From contig NZ_WBVO01000014.1 of the NCBI RefSeq assembly GCF_008933115.1, positions 18,862-82,861 of the forward strand: DNA of 64,000 bases, given 5' to 3'. Shown here in pieces: positions 26,378-35,346 of this stretch. The DNA is from Phaeocystidibacter luteus (GTDB lineage Bacteria; Bacteroidota; Bacteroidia; Flavobacteriales; Schleiferiaceae). Position 1 is the stretch's first letter. Each line of letters begins with the position of its first letter. The notes beneath the pieces were generated by a model, which saw only the letters and a program-made list of their open reading frames with translations, ran no database searches and was not told the DNA's origin. The position numbers were made by a program, and so were the translations under genes.

Positions 26378-28792
26378 CTATTTCTGACGAACCCTTGTGT
26401 ATACGGCTATAAACGAACCGATTCCCATAGTGATACATCCTAGCCAAAGTAGGTTGATATATGGGAATACAATGGATTTGATGATGATGAAGTCTTCCAC
26501 TTCACTCGCGCGCTCCCAAATCTTGAGTGTGATCCCTTCAGCTGCTGCATTGGGTTGTTCAAAACGGAATCTCAATCCAAGTTCCTCAATTTCAGCATCG
26601 AGTTTTACTTCGCCTTGCGGAGTGAGTTCATACGTTGGAATGGCCGTGAACTGTTCGTTGTTCATGGTGGTGATTTCAACCTGAACACCAAACTTGGCAC
26701 CATTAATCTGACGATCTAGGGTGTCGATTCGGTAGATGATAACCGAATCAATGCGCATCATGTACTTGCGGTAGAGGAGTTCCTCCATTCCACGAGTAGC
26801 ATTCACTTCCACTTCGCGCTGCCATTCGGAGTACCGCTCTGTGGAGTCACGTGGGTCGTAATACGTGAGGTGGGTGTAAATATCTTTATCGAGATAGTGC
26901 TTTGTAGACGGCTCTACTACTTGTCCCATAGTTTCATTCTCCTGTACAAAAGGCTCTAGAATGAAGGAAACTTCGCTGGCCCCTGGCTCCCAGAATCGAA
27001 GCGGGAAGTACACATTTTCCCCCTCGCGGTATTCGTCGAACCATTGCACGCGATACCCCGCCATGTTGAGCGTATCGCCGCGATCGAGAACAAGGTTTTC
27101 GTTCACATCGAAATCCTCAGCAATAAACTTATCGTTTTGCGAAATGATGTGCTGTTTCCCTTGAGAAATAAGCGTTCCGAGCATGATGAGGCCAAATCCA
27201 ACGTGAGCCACAGATGAACCCGTGATTGTCTTTGCACGCTTTCCAATTCTCAGCCAGAAATCAAGGTTCGACATGATTGCCCAGAACGAGACAAACATGA
27301 GGAGGATGTAAATTGGATTCTCCCAATTCATGCGAATCACAGTAATGGTGGTGAATACAATCGACAAACCAATGGAGAACAAAATTCGCTTGCGGAAAAT
27401 GGCACCCGCGGTATTGCGGTAGTTGAGTAATTGTCCGAAGGCAATCAAAAGAGTAATCACAATGGCGAAGGGCAGTTGCCAGCGGTTGTAATGTGCTATG
27501 GCATCGGTAGGAGGAGCAAGTTTACCATCGGCGATTGGAATCCATCCTTCTGGTCCAAACAAGGCGTCCCAAACCGGCATGGAGGTGCTGATGGTGATTT
27601 GAAGACCTGACAACAGGAGTACGAGTGATCCAATAAACATCCAGAACTCTCGCGAAGACAGGTGGTCTTCTTTTGATTCGGATTTGATACTGCCAAATCG
27701 GAAAAAGTACAATCCGAAGGCAATCACAACAAAGGAGAGCAGGTAAACGAGTAGTTGCCCTGATAAACCAAGGTCCACGAAACTGTGTACAGATGAATCT
27801 CCGAGGATTCCACTTCTCGTCAAGAAGGTAGAGTAGAGGATAAGGATGAAAGCCAGTAACGTCAGGATGTACGCTGTGTGAATTGATCCACCTCGGTTCC
27901 TTTGAATGAGGAGCACGTGTGCGGCACCGACCATGATGAGCCACGGTACGAGTGAAGCATTCTCGACTGGGTCCCAGGCCCAGAAACCACCAAAGCTAAG
28001 TGCTTCGTAGGCCCATGCACCGCCCATCAAGATTCCAATTCCAAGAATTCCCACTGAGAAGAATGCCCATGGAATGGCAGGCTTTACCCACTCTTTGTGG
28101 TTGTTTTTAAGTAGACCCGCTATGGCAAACGCGAATGGAATTACCGTTGAGGCAAAACCTAAGAAAAGCGTAGGCGGGTGGATCGTCATCCAATAGTTTT
28201 TGAGGAGTGGGTTCAACCCTTCTCCGTCCGCAAAAGCTGGAATAACATTGAGGTAGTTCGCCTCTTTTGTCCACGGTAGGCCAACATATTCTGGCAATTC
28301 ACGGATGAGGACGAATGGACTTTGACCTAGTTTAAAGTCCCCCAGGTACACTCCCATGATCATGGTTGCCAAGAAAGCTTGCACTAACACGAGGGTGAGC
28401 ATGGTACCCGACTCCCATTTCTTAGCGGAGAACATCAGGAAGAAACCAAGTACGGCATGCCAGAACATCCAAAGGAGGAAACTACCTTCCTGACCTTCCC
28501 AGAAGCTGGAGAACATGTACTTGAAAGGGAGGTCGTTGGACGTATGGCTCCAGACATAATGATACTCATAGTAGTGGTTGAGCATCATGTAGAAGAGCGT
28601 GGCAACGATGCCAAAAACGCTTAGGCCGTGGGTGATGAATGATGCCCTTGCTAGCTTTTTCCATTCTGGTCTGTCGGCATGATCCCAAAACTTGATGTAA
28701 GAGAAGGCCGATAGGAGAGCGGCTGTAAAGCTGAGGATTACAAAAAATCGTCCCAGGTTTCCAGCAAAGAGGTGTTCACCAATATATTCCAC
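26378..28792 (-). CDS. ccmF: CcmF-type haem lyase subunit of cytochrome c maturation system I
   Basis: 804 residues with about 15 membrane helices and a large periplasmic region (~560-760). The tryptophan-rich WWD haem-handling segment is present (GGFWAWDPVENASLVPW) with the flanking conserved histidines. CcmF takes haem from holo-CcmE and helps attach it to apocytochrome CxxCH motifs. It is the last gene of ccmC-ccmD-ccmE-ccmF, 14 bp after ccmE. Confidence 0.93.
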   Translation of the reverse strand: MEYIGEHLFAGNLGRFFVILSFTAALLSAFSYIKFWDHADRPEWKKLARASFITHGLSVFGIVATLFYMMLNHYYEYHYVWSHTSNDLPFKYMFSSFWEGQEGSFLLWMFWHAVLGFFLMFSAKKWESGTMLTLVLVQAFLATMIMGVYLGDFKLGQSPFVLIRELPEYVGLPWTKEANYLNVIPAFADGEGLNPLLKNYWMTIHPPTLFLGFASTVIPFAFAIAGLLKNNHKEWVKPAIPWAFFSVGILGIGILMGGAWAYEALSFGGFWAWDPVENASLVPWLIMVGAAHVLLIQRNRGGSIHTAYILTLLAFILILYSTFLTRSGILGDSSVHSFVDLGLSGQLLVYLLSFVVIAFGLYFFRFGSIKSESKEDHLSSREFWMFIGSLVLLLSGLQITISTSMPVWDALFGPEGWIPIADGKLAPPTDAIAHYNRWQLPFAIVITLLIAFGQLLNYRNTAGAIFRKRILFSIGLSIVFTTITVIRMNWENPIYILLMFVSFWAIMSNLDFWLRIGKRAKTITGSSVAHVGFGLIMLGTLISQGKQHIISQNDKFIAEDFDVNENLVLDRGDTLNMAGYRVQWFDEYREGENVYFPLRFWEPGASEVSFILEPFVQENETMGQVVEPSTKHYLDKDIYTHLTYYDPRDSTERYSEWQREVEVNATRGMEELLYRKYMMRIDSVIIYRIDTLDRQINGAKFGVQVEITTMNNEQFTAIPTYELTPQGEVKLDAEIEELGLRFRFEQPNAAAEGITLKIWERASEVEDFIIIKSIVFPYINLLWLGCITMGIGSFIAVYTRVRQK

Positions 28793-28806
28793 GGTAGATA
28801 GGTGCT

Positions 28807-29217
28807 TTAGAGAGCTTCGTCTGAGTAGGAATTGTCGTTCCCATTCATTCGATTCTGATCGTTGTATTTAGATGGACATTTCATGAGGATTCGAGTAGCT
28901 ACGAATCCAGTGTCGGTGGCGAATCCGGTCATGGTTATGGACTCACTTCGCTCAAAATCTTGAGGCTTCGGCTCGTTGTAGTAAACCGTTCTAGACATTC
29001 CACTGTCGTCAACTGCTGTAAATCGAAGCATAGTGGTCTTTGGCGTGAAATGAATTTCGCTTGTGGTATCTAGACTTCCAACTACGGTGTACTCTTCGCC
29101 CATGTTGTTTTCTGCCAGCTTGAAGTTTACGTATACGCTGGCATCGCCAAACGTAGAGAGGATACCTCCGATCAAAACTGCAACAACAATCAATAAGATG
29201 ATGTGCGACTGTTTCAT
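28807..29217 (-). CDS. ccmE: CcmE haem chaperone, Cys-type (CxxxY) variant
   Basis: 136 residues: an N-terminal membrane anchor (5-22), an OB-fold beta barrel (~28-108) and a flexible C-terminal tail. CcmE carries haem covalently in the periplasm between CcmC and CcmF. Classical CcmE binds haem through a histidine in HxxxY. Here the position reads KCPSKYN, i.e. C114-P-S-K-Y118, the CxxxY variant known from archaea and Desulfovibrio-type CcmE. Its start overlaps the ccmD-like stop in an ATGA arrangement. Confidence 0.9.
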   Translation of the reverse strand: MKQSHIILLIVVAVLIGGILSTFGDASVYVNFKLAENNMGEEYTVVGSLDTTSEIHFTPKTTMLRFTAVDDSGMSRTVYYNEPKPQDFERSESITMTGFATDTGFVATRILMKCPSKYNDQNRMNGNDNSYSDEAL

Positions 29218-29417
29218 GCCTGGTCTTTTTCGATTCTGTTCAACTTGCGTTCGAGTCGAATCATGTTAACAACAATACCGACGAAAATGATTAGCACTAC
29301 ACCGAGAACAACGTAGATTTTGCCGTTGCTTCGCATGGTGTCGGCCATTTCAACGTCATCTTGAGCGAGTGTTACAAAGCTCAAGAGAAGAGCAAAAAGA
29401 CTAGTCAAGTATTTCAT
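29214..29417 (-). CDS. ccmD: CcmD-like small membrane protein
   Basis: 67 residues from the ATG at 29417: a signal-like hydrophobic start (MKYLTSLFALLLSFVTLAQ), a short acidic segment, one membrane helix (~33-53) and a charged tail (RLERKLNRIEKDQA). This is the layout of Bacteroidota CcmD-family proteins, which help release holo-CcmE from the CcmABC complex. An upstream in-frame ATG at 29480 is rejected because it lies deep inside ccmC. It overlaps ccmC by 17 bp and ccmE by 4 bp. Confidence 0.8.
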   Translation of the reverse strand: MKYLTSLFALLLSFVTLAQDDVEMADTMRSNGKIYVVLGVVLIIFVGIVVNMIRLERKLNRIEKDQA

Positions 29418-30093
29418 TTGTAATGTCTTCTGAATCATTATACTGTGAAAGCATGCCAATGCGATAGCGGATTTGAGCAATCCATACTCCGAACAGAATC
29501 CAGCCGATTACGGCAGGATAAAAAACGGCGCGCATGTTATTGTCGAGATCGTATGTTCCAAAACCCGGGTTCCCTCCGTTTCCTGGGTGCAATGATTGTG
29601 TGAGTCTCGGTAGGATACCGATGAACACAATCATGAGGACGAATGCGAAGATGTTGTAGATAGCGCTAATTCGGCCTCTTTGATCGGGATTCTTTAGTGA
29701 TCCGCGAAGGATGAAATATGCCCCGTAAATGAGCATGGTAATGGCGGTTCCGTTCAATTTGGGATCGGGTGGAAAGTAGTCTCCCCAAGTGAATTTGGCC
29801 CAAAGCATGCCCGTTACTAATCCGAGGATAGAGAAAAACAAACCCGTTTCTGCGAAAACCGTCGCTCTCATGTCAGACTTTGCCGAGCTATTCGAAAGAT
29901 GCATGACGGAGAAAATAACGGAGATGAGCATGAGAGGAATCATGGTAAACCACATAGACACGTGGAAGTACAAATTCCGAATGGACTCGTTGAGGATCGG
30001 TAGCCGAGGGACATCGTTCATGAGCCCGGCGTATAGACTGTAGAAAATCAGGGCGATACCCAGACCTTTCCACCAATGTTTTGAGATTGCCAA
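29401..30093 (-). CDS. ccmC: CcmC/CcsA-type haem-handling membrane protein
   Basis: About 230 residues with six membrane helices. CcmC loads haem onto CcmE. The haem-handling region is the Bacteroidota variant WAKFTWGDYFPPDPKLNG in place of the classical WGxWWxWDxRLT, with histidines in YFHVSMW and QSLHPG. No ATG lies before helix 1. I favour a TTG at 30093 (giving MAISKHWWKG); a longer TTG start at 30126 is possible. The promoter side is occupied by the composite repeat that separates it from ccmB. Confidence 0.85.
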   Translation of the reverse strand: MAISKHWWKGLGIALIFYSLYAGLMNDVPRLPILNESIRNLYFHVSMWFTMIPLMLISVIFSVMHLSNSSAKSDMRATVFAETGLFFSILGLVTGMLWAKFTWGDYFPPDPKLNGTAITMLIYGAYFILRGSLKNPDQRGRISAIYNIFAFVLMIVFIGILPRLTQSLHPGNGGNPGFGTYDLDNNMRAVFYPAVIGWILFGVWIAQIRYRIGMLSQYNDSEDITNEILD

Positions 30094-30126
30094 AGCGCTA
30101 CATTTTTGCAGGCCAAAGGTACACAA

Positions 30127-30358
30127 AATCTGCCTTTTTCACTTTCCAAACGGAGAACATTAACGGTGTTCGTGTCCCCTTTTCGTCCCCCTGCTTCGTA
30201 CTACTATTACCTTGGGTTGGAAGGTGATCTCATTCCCAGAGATTACAATCATCTACAGAGAACTGCCAGATCGTTCGCTGGCTAAGATTCCAACCTGGGC
30301 GGTTGCAAGGAAGAGGAGGTTTAGGCCTTCTCTTTTTTTTTTGATTCATGGGATGAAT
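30127..30358. other. Intergenic sequence between ccmC and repeat copy A
   Basis: 232 bp without a credible frame. It includes a T-rich run after TAGGCCTTCTC (30322-30342) and merges into the S module of repeat copy A. Nothing else is recognised. Confidence 0.5.
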
Positions 30359-30917
30359 GGAGGTTCCGACTGGAAGGAGGAATCCCGAGAGGCGAAGCTG
30401 ATTCGGGAGTTGGAGATTTAGAGGGTTAGAGGGTTCGAGGGTTGGACAGCAGAGTTATGTCCAAAGGGCCACGGACTGAAGTCCCGTGGCATTTGAAGTT
30501 CATCCCCGAAAGAGAAGGCAATGCAACTGGCTCAGGCACCACGGGCTAAAGCCACGTGGTAGTTGGAGAAGCCTTTTTGGCACCACGGGCTAAAGCCCTG
30601 TGGTAATTGTAGCAAGCTTTGGTCGTACCACGCGCTGAAGCCCTGTGGTACTTGGATTCAAGTCGAGCCCGAGGCTATAGCTTAAGTAGAATGGATAGGC
30701 CTATCTTGCCGAGGAACGAGGCCTTATTGACCGCCAGAGGCGTCAATCCTTGCGGCCGAAGGACGCCTTGCGCATGCCGAAGGCAGGCGCCTTATCCTCC
30801 GCCGAAGGGCGGAGCGATTCCTTTCGACCGCCGCAGGCGTCGATCTTTCGCCTCCGCGACAGCGGAGCGCGATCCTTATCCGCCGGCAGGCGGATCCTTT
30901 TCCGCCCCTAGGCGGAA
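30359..30917 (-). repeat. Composite intergenic repeat, copy A (inverted relative to copies B-E)
   Basis: Read on the minus strand, the order is as in copies B-E. First comes a string of hairpin words separated by AAGG (30705-30917; nine words, eight delimiters, one altered to AAAG), closing in the terminal word CCTCGTTCCTCGGCAAG. Then four REP-like palindromes, at 30626-30650, 30581-30605, 30537-30561 and 30468-30490 (core CCACGGGCTTTAGCCCGTGG and variants). Last comes one S unit with a CCCTCTAA tail (30359-30445). It begins 4 bp after the ccmB stop codon and separates ccmB from ccmC. Confidence 0.9.
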
Positions 30918-30921
30918 CCAA

Positions 30922-31578
30922 TCACTCCCTCCACATATATGGATACAACACCACCGACAACACCCCAGTAAGGATATTCAGCAGCAAGAGCACTCCAAAG
31001 AAACTTAAGCTTTCTTCAAAAGGAGTTCCCAATGCAGCCTTCTTAGAGCCCGCAATGAGCGTTGCTGCTAATGGCAAGAGGAGCGGGATGCTCAAAATCG
31101 CCATTAGGGTTGTGTTGTTGTTGGTTTTTGAGGCTATGGCTGACATTAATGTGAGCGTCGTGGAGAATCCTACGGCGCCGAGTAGTACGAAAAGCAGCAT
31201 CTGACCATCATCTGCGATGGGGTCGCCTAGGAGAAGCCTAAACAATCCAAATGTGAAAAGCGAGATGATCAGCATTTGTACAACGTTGTACAACAGTTTG
31301 GAAAGTATCACAGCATTAGGGCGAACGAGCTGGGCGTAGTACCAAAACCTATGCTGAGATTCAGCCGAAAAAGAACGGGTAGAGGAGGTTATTGCCGCGA
31401 AAATGGTAATGATCCAGTAGAGGGCTACCCAGGTCTGACGATCATTAATGTCCCTGAAAATAAGATAGGCAATGTATGTGGTGCTCACTACGTAGAGCAA
31501 AGTGGCGAAAATCGCATATCGCTGACGAAAGTCTAGCGTCAGGTCCTTTTTAATGAGTGCAACAACCTCTTTCCACAT
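30922..31578 (-). CDS. ccmB: CcmB-type haem exporter permease
   Basis: 218 residues with six membrane helices, the permease of the CcmABCD complex that drives release of haem-loaded CcmE. The N-terminus MWKEVVALIKKDLTLDFRQ and the SSTRSFSAESQHRFWYY segment match CcmB. The ATPase partner CcmA is not in the window. It lies upstream of ccmC on the same strand but ~830 bp away, the gap being occupied mainly by repeat copy A. Confidence 0.9.
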   Translation of the reverse strand: MWKEVVALIKKDLTLDFRQRYAIFATLLYVVSTTYIAYLIFRDINDRQTWVALYWIITIFAAITSSTRSFSAESQHRFWYYAQLVRPNAVILSKLLYNVVQMLIISLFTFGLFRLLLGDPIADDGQMLLFVLLGAVGFSTTLTLMSAIASKTNNNTTLMAILSIPLLLPLAATLIAGSKKAALGTPFEESLSFFGVLLLLNILTGVLSVVLYPYMWRE

Positions 31579-31705
31579 GCTGCGAAGATAAGCCAGAATG
31601 AGAGCATAGCACTCTATGGCAATATATTTCTGAGGTTTTGTCCCTTTCTACACAGAGACCCCGTACATCATGCAGACTCTTTAATCGCTCTCAAAAAATT
31701 GACCT

Positions 31706-32875
31706 ATGAAAAAAACGATAATCCTCACTTTATTCTTCTTACTGGGCGTTGCGCTAAGCGCGCAGGATAGTGTGCACGTGAGCATTCGGCTTGAACACCC
31801 TAATAGCGCCCCAATTGGAGATTATACAGTTCAAGTTAACGATATCGGAATCGACACAAACCATACCCAAGGAGTGTTCACTTGGACGGATGTGAATGGA
31901 GAAAAAACGATGGACATAATGCCAATGACCACTATTGGTTATATAGTCGTTAAGGCGGTTGATTGTCAGAGTAATTTCTATACTTCCGATACCGTATTCT
32001 ATAATGCAACCTCTGGGAAAGACACGCTCAATGCCAATCTTGTACTTCCTTGTGTGGATACTTGTGTAGGCAATGCCCAAGTGACGCAGGACAATCCCAA
32101 TACATTTACTTTTCACTATTATGGTACTGGGCAGTGGAGACCGGGTTCTTATGTATGGAACTTCAGCAACCATTATTCATCATCGAGTGATTCAGTCACA
32201 CGAACTTTTTATAGTTCGCCCGTCTATGCAACGTTGATAAATAAGGGGTGTGTTATAGCATCAGATACTCTTGTGGTTTCTGTTGGAAATACCGGATTTG
32301 GAACCGCGGAGTTTATTGTAGACACAGTTAACAGTTTTGGTGGTCAAGTCGTTCTGTGGAACACTTCGATTGATACTTCAGGATCCAGGGCAGATTCTTC
32401 AGCATTCTTCTGGAACTTCGGAGATGGAAATACATCGAACTTAAAATTCCCGACACACCAATATTCTAGCGGTGGTCCATTTCAAGTATCCCTCACACAT
32501 TCGATGTACAAGAACGGGTTTCTAGTATTTGAAGATACACATGTCGATACACTAGGAATGGACTCCACAGGACAGATAATTTACAAGAATGGATTCTTGC
32601 TCAGAGTTTTAGATCCGAATGGTTTCAGCTTGGAGGAGCTGACTCCCGATCTGGTTCGGATTTATCCTCAACCAGCAGGTGAATGGATTCAAATTGAAGC
32701 CGATAGAGAGATTAACTCCGTTGAACTCGTAGATCTCAATGGACGAATGTTGAAAAAATGGACTCCAAATGATTCGTCAGTACGACTGGATGTTTCCTCA
32801 GAAATGACCGGTTACTACCTCGTGCGAATCGAAACAGAGTCTGGGATAGTCGTTAAAAAATGCATACTGCGCTAA
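31706..32875 (+). CDS. T9SS-secreted protein with PKD-like module
   Basis: 389 residues. The signal peptide is residues 1-19 (LGVALSAQ). A beta-rich N-terminal region with a CVDTCVG cysteine pair follows. A PKD-like module (~210-275) carries the WNFGDGN signature, and a T9SS type A sorting domain starts at VRIYPQPAGEW and ends in KKCILR. Extracellular; specific function unknown. The sigma-factor gene starts 74 bp downstream on the same strand, so it may be co-transcribed with it. Confidence 0.85.
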   Translation: MKKTIILTLFFLLGVALSAQDSVHVSIRLEHPNSAPIGDYTVQVNDIGIDTNHTQGVFTWTDVNGEKTMDIMPMTTIGYIVVKAVDCQSNFYTSDTVFYNATSGKDTLNANLVLPCVDTCVGNAQVTQDNPNTFTFHYYGTGQWRPGSYVWNFSNHYSSSSDSVTRTFYSSPVYATLINKGCVIASDTLVVSVGNTGFGTAEFIVDTVNSFGGQVVLWNTSIDTSGSRADSSAFFWNFGDGNTSNLKFPTHQYSSGGPFQVSLTHSMYKNGFLVFEDTHVDTLGMDSTGQIIYKNGFLLRVLDPNGFSLEELTPDLVRIYPQPAGEWIQIEADREINSVELVDLNGRMLKKWTPNDSSVRLDVSSEMTGYYLVRIETESGIVVKKCILR

Positions 32876-32949
32876 AATTAACAGATAATACATCCTCCAT
32901 AATTGTAGGATGGCGCGTATATATTAACGGGCTATCTTACACACTCGGA

Positions 32950-33525
32950 ATGAAGGAGAAAAACACATTCAAGGAGTTGGTGGTCGAATGTTTGAAAAAC
33001 AATCGACGCGCTCAAGCTGCGCTTTATGAGCAGTGTTTTCCAGCTTTGATGAAAGTGTGTAGACGTTATCGTCGTCAGGACGAGGACGCCCGCTCCCTCG
33101 CGAATGCGAGCTATCTCAAAATTCTTCTCAATCTAGATAAGTACGATGTCGAGCAGCCATTTTTGCCTTGGGCGATGACGGTAGCCGTACGTGCATGTAT
33201 CGACGAGTTGAGAAAGAATAGAAACTACAACGAGCAAATTCTCCTCAGCGATGAGGAACGCCCTTTTAGAGATGATTTCAAGGATTCTATCTCTAATGAT
33301 GTGCTCGAAACTATCTCTTCTGAAGAGGTAGACTTGATAATGAATGAACTTCCGGATAGACAAAAGATGGTGTTCAACTTGTTTGAGTTTGAAGGATATA
33401 AGCATGAGGAAATTGCCGAAATGCTCGAGATATCTGTCAGAACTAGCAAGCGATTACTCCACATGGCGCGCGAAACCCTCCGCCAGATGTTGATCCGCAG
33501 GTATGACCTTAAAGACGTGATTTGA
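32950..33525 (+). CDS. Sigma-70 family RNA polymerase sigma factor (ECF-like)
   Basis: 191 residues. Region 2 spans ~8-85 (AQAALYEQCFPALMKVCRRY, the FLPWAMTVAVRACIDELRK -10-reading helix) and region 4 spans ~125-180 (LPDRQKMVFNLFEFEGYKHEEIAEML, then ISVRTSKRLLHMARETLR). I chose the ATG at 32950 rather than an upstream ATG at 32860, which overlaps the T9SS gene and adds a non-sigma leader. The stop TGA overlaps the next ATG by one base (TGATG), so sigma factor and partner are translationally coupled. The target regulon is unknown. Confidence 0.9.
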   Translation: MKEKNTFKELVVECLKNNRRAQAALYEQCFPALMKVCRRYRRQDEDARSLANASYLKILLNLDKYDVEQPFLPWAMTVAVRACIDELRKNRNYNEQILLSDEERPFRDDFKDSISNDVLETISSEEVDLIMNELPDRQKMVFNLFEFEGYKHEEIAEMLEISVRTSKRLLHMARETLRQMLIRRYDLKDVI

Positions 33526-35294
33526 TGAGAAGTAACCTAGCCACATGGATGAAAGGGAAGCTCGATCAAATCAATGATCGCGCAACCTCGGCCGATTGGG
33601 CCAACATGGAGGAAATGCTCAATGCACATCCTTCCTTTGCAGCAGCACCTAAGCCATGGTATAAGACAAACCTCGGCATTGGCGGACTGATTACCGCGGC
33701 AGCTATCCTCATCGGTTTGACCACTTGGGTGATGTTCCCTGTGGAGGAATCCGACATGGTACCGACACTCGAAAATAGCATCGTAAATGACGCTCCGGCC
33801 GAAGTATACGAGGAGCCTCAAATTGAAGATGTGAGTTCGACTTCGAGTGATCAGGCTTCAGAAGCTTTCACACCACAGATACCATCTTCAAGCCCTTCAA
33901 GCCCTTCAACATCACGTGGAGCATCACCAGCCGATGAGTCAGTTGTTGCAGATGCGAACATAGGAGAAGGCACTACCCAAGAAGATAATCCATCAGGAGG
34001 TAATCTTGATGAATCGAATACGAGCATTGTGAATAGCAGCTCAACTTCACTCGTTTCAACTCAAAATACTGAAGGCTTGAGGGAAGTCGTGCCGACTGAT
34101 GTGACTGAAACTTCACCCGAGGTTTCGCAGGAGTCTACGGTTGCGGAAAACTCAACTTCTGCACCACAATCCTCGAGTTTCGATATACCGGAGTCTGATT
34201 CAAATAACTCTGATGAAGCGGGTAGCAATGGTAGTACATCCGTGGGAGGTATTGCTATGGTTTCTGGGACCGAGATGAATACTTCATCTGAGGCTTCGGC
34301 GCCTGTAACACAGTCAGATAGAGGAAATACAGGGTCGTCAAATACCACAATCCCTTCAGCAGGAGGCAATTCGAATGCAGTTGGAAGTGAAGGTAGAGAA
34401 GGATCTTCTAACGAGACAGGCAGTGAATCTATCGCCGAGGTTTCAGAGGATGAATCACCGGATGAAGGAACTAGCAGCACACCAGCAATTGCAAATGAGG
34501 AAAGCAATTCTGCACAGCCAGAATCGTCGAGTGCAGCGCCAGTGATTCGCTCCATGCGCAGTGAAAACGCAATTGAGTTCTCTTTAGCTGCCTATGGAAC
34601 ATACGACCTAGGTGGCGGCGAGCAATCCAACGAGAATGGTAGAAGCTACGAATGGAATGCGCCATTGGGCTACGGAATCGAAGTTGAGGCAAGTTGGAAA
34701 GGGTGGACGGCAAGCTCCGGAGTGATGTATCACGATGAGGCAGCGACGTATAGTGCGAGCTCATTCTCCCTAGATACGAACCGCAGTGCCGCCTATTGGT
34801 ATGAGGCAGATACACAACAAGTGACCATCATTGATTCTACATGGGTTATTCAAGGAATCAACCAGGGATATTGGCAGGTGGATACCACGGTTCGAAATGT
34901 AATCAACCACGAGTTGAATGAACGCCTTCAGTATTCTCAAACGACAACTACGTCACAAACGAATTACCGCTGGGCAGGATACCGCCTCTCAGCTCCTCTA
35001 TTAGTTGGTAAGCGATGGGATATTGGCCGTTTTACGACGGGAATCCATGCTGGACCGGTTTTCACCTTCCGCAGTGCCACCCTCTTCACAAATGAATCTT
35101 TCCAAACGAATTACACGGAATTTGGAACGGATCTTCTTGTTAGAGCCGAGGTTGGATACAGGATTACGGATCATTTTGACCTGTTTGGTAGAGCTTCTTA
35201 TCGCACGAATGCCACAGCCAACACACTATACGGCAAGGCCGCATGGAGTCAGGCTCAGATACCAGTGTCGTTTGGTATGCGCTATCGATTCTGA
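33525..35294 (+). CDS. Dual-membrane-spanning anti-sigma-like protein: cytoplasmic N-terminus, inner-membrane helix, long linker, outer-membrane beta-barrel
   Basis: 589 residues. Residues 1-48 are a short soluble segment with helices, presumably binding the sigma factor encoded just upstream. One membrane helix spans ~49-71. A low-complexity Ser/Glu/Thr/Gly/Asn linker of ~265 residues (~77-345) is long enough to cross the periplasm. The C-terminal ~245 residues are an outer-membrane beta-barrel of alternating strands with a terminal phenylalanine (RYRF). This layout matches the Dma family of anti-sigma factors described in Bacteroides thetaiotaomicron, which couple outer-membrane state to a sigma factor and influence vesiculation. 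Family assignment is from architecture and gene pairing, not residue identity. The ATG at 33525 overlaps the sigma stop; a TTG at 33522 is less likely. Confidence 0.8.
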   Translation: MRSNLATWMKGKLDQINDRATSADWANMEEMLNAHPSFAAAPKPWYKTNLGIGGLITAAAILIGLTTWVMFPVEESDMVPTLENSIVNDAPAEVYEEPQIEDVSSTSSDQASEAFTPQIPSSSPSSPSTSRGASPADESVVADANIGEGTTQEDNPSGGNLDESNTSIVNSSSTSLVSTQNTEGLREVVPTDVTETSPEVSQESTVAENSTSAPQSSSFDIPESDSNNSDEAGSNGSTSVGGIAMVSGTEMNTSSEASAPVTQSDRGNTGSSNTTIPSAGGNSNAVGSEGREGSSNETGSESIAEVSEDESPDEGTSSTPAIANEESNSAQPESSSAAPVIRSMRSENAIEFSLAAYGTYDLGGGEQSNENGRSYEWNAPLGYGIEVEASWKGWTASSGVMYHDEAATYSASSFSLDTNRSAAYWYEADTQQVTIIDSTWVIQGINQGYWQVDTTVRNVINHELNERLQYSQTTTTSQTNYRWAGYRLSAPLLVGKRWDIGRFTTGIHAGPVFTFRSATLFTNESFQTNYTEFGTDLLVRAEVGYRITDHFDLFGRASYRTNATANTLYGKAAWSQAQIPVSFGMRYRF

Positions 35295-35315
35295 ATGTTG
35301 AGGTGAACGATTTTC

Positions 35316-35323
35316 TACCTTTG
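35316..35323 (+). promoter_or_regulatory. Putative -7 box TACCTTTG upstream of glutathione peroxidase
   Basis: Exact TAnnTTTG match 23 bp before the ATG at 35347. A TTG at 35298-35300 is only 15 bp upstream, closer than at other promoters in this window. Confidence 0.45.
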
Positions 35324-35346
35324 GGGTTATCAGTAAAAACAATTCA

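Noticed and set aside
30619..31008. 129-codon plus-strand frame over repeat copy A and the ccmB end
   Set aside because: Translation of the hairpin-word module (Arg/Pro-rich). The same peptide appears from other copies in different genomic contexts, and it runs antisense into ccmB.
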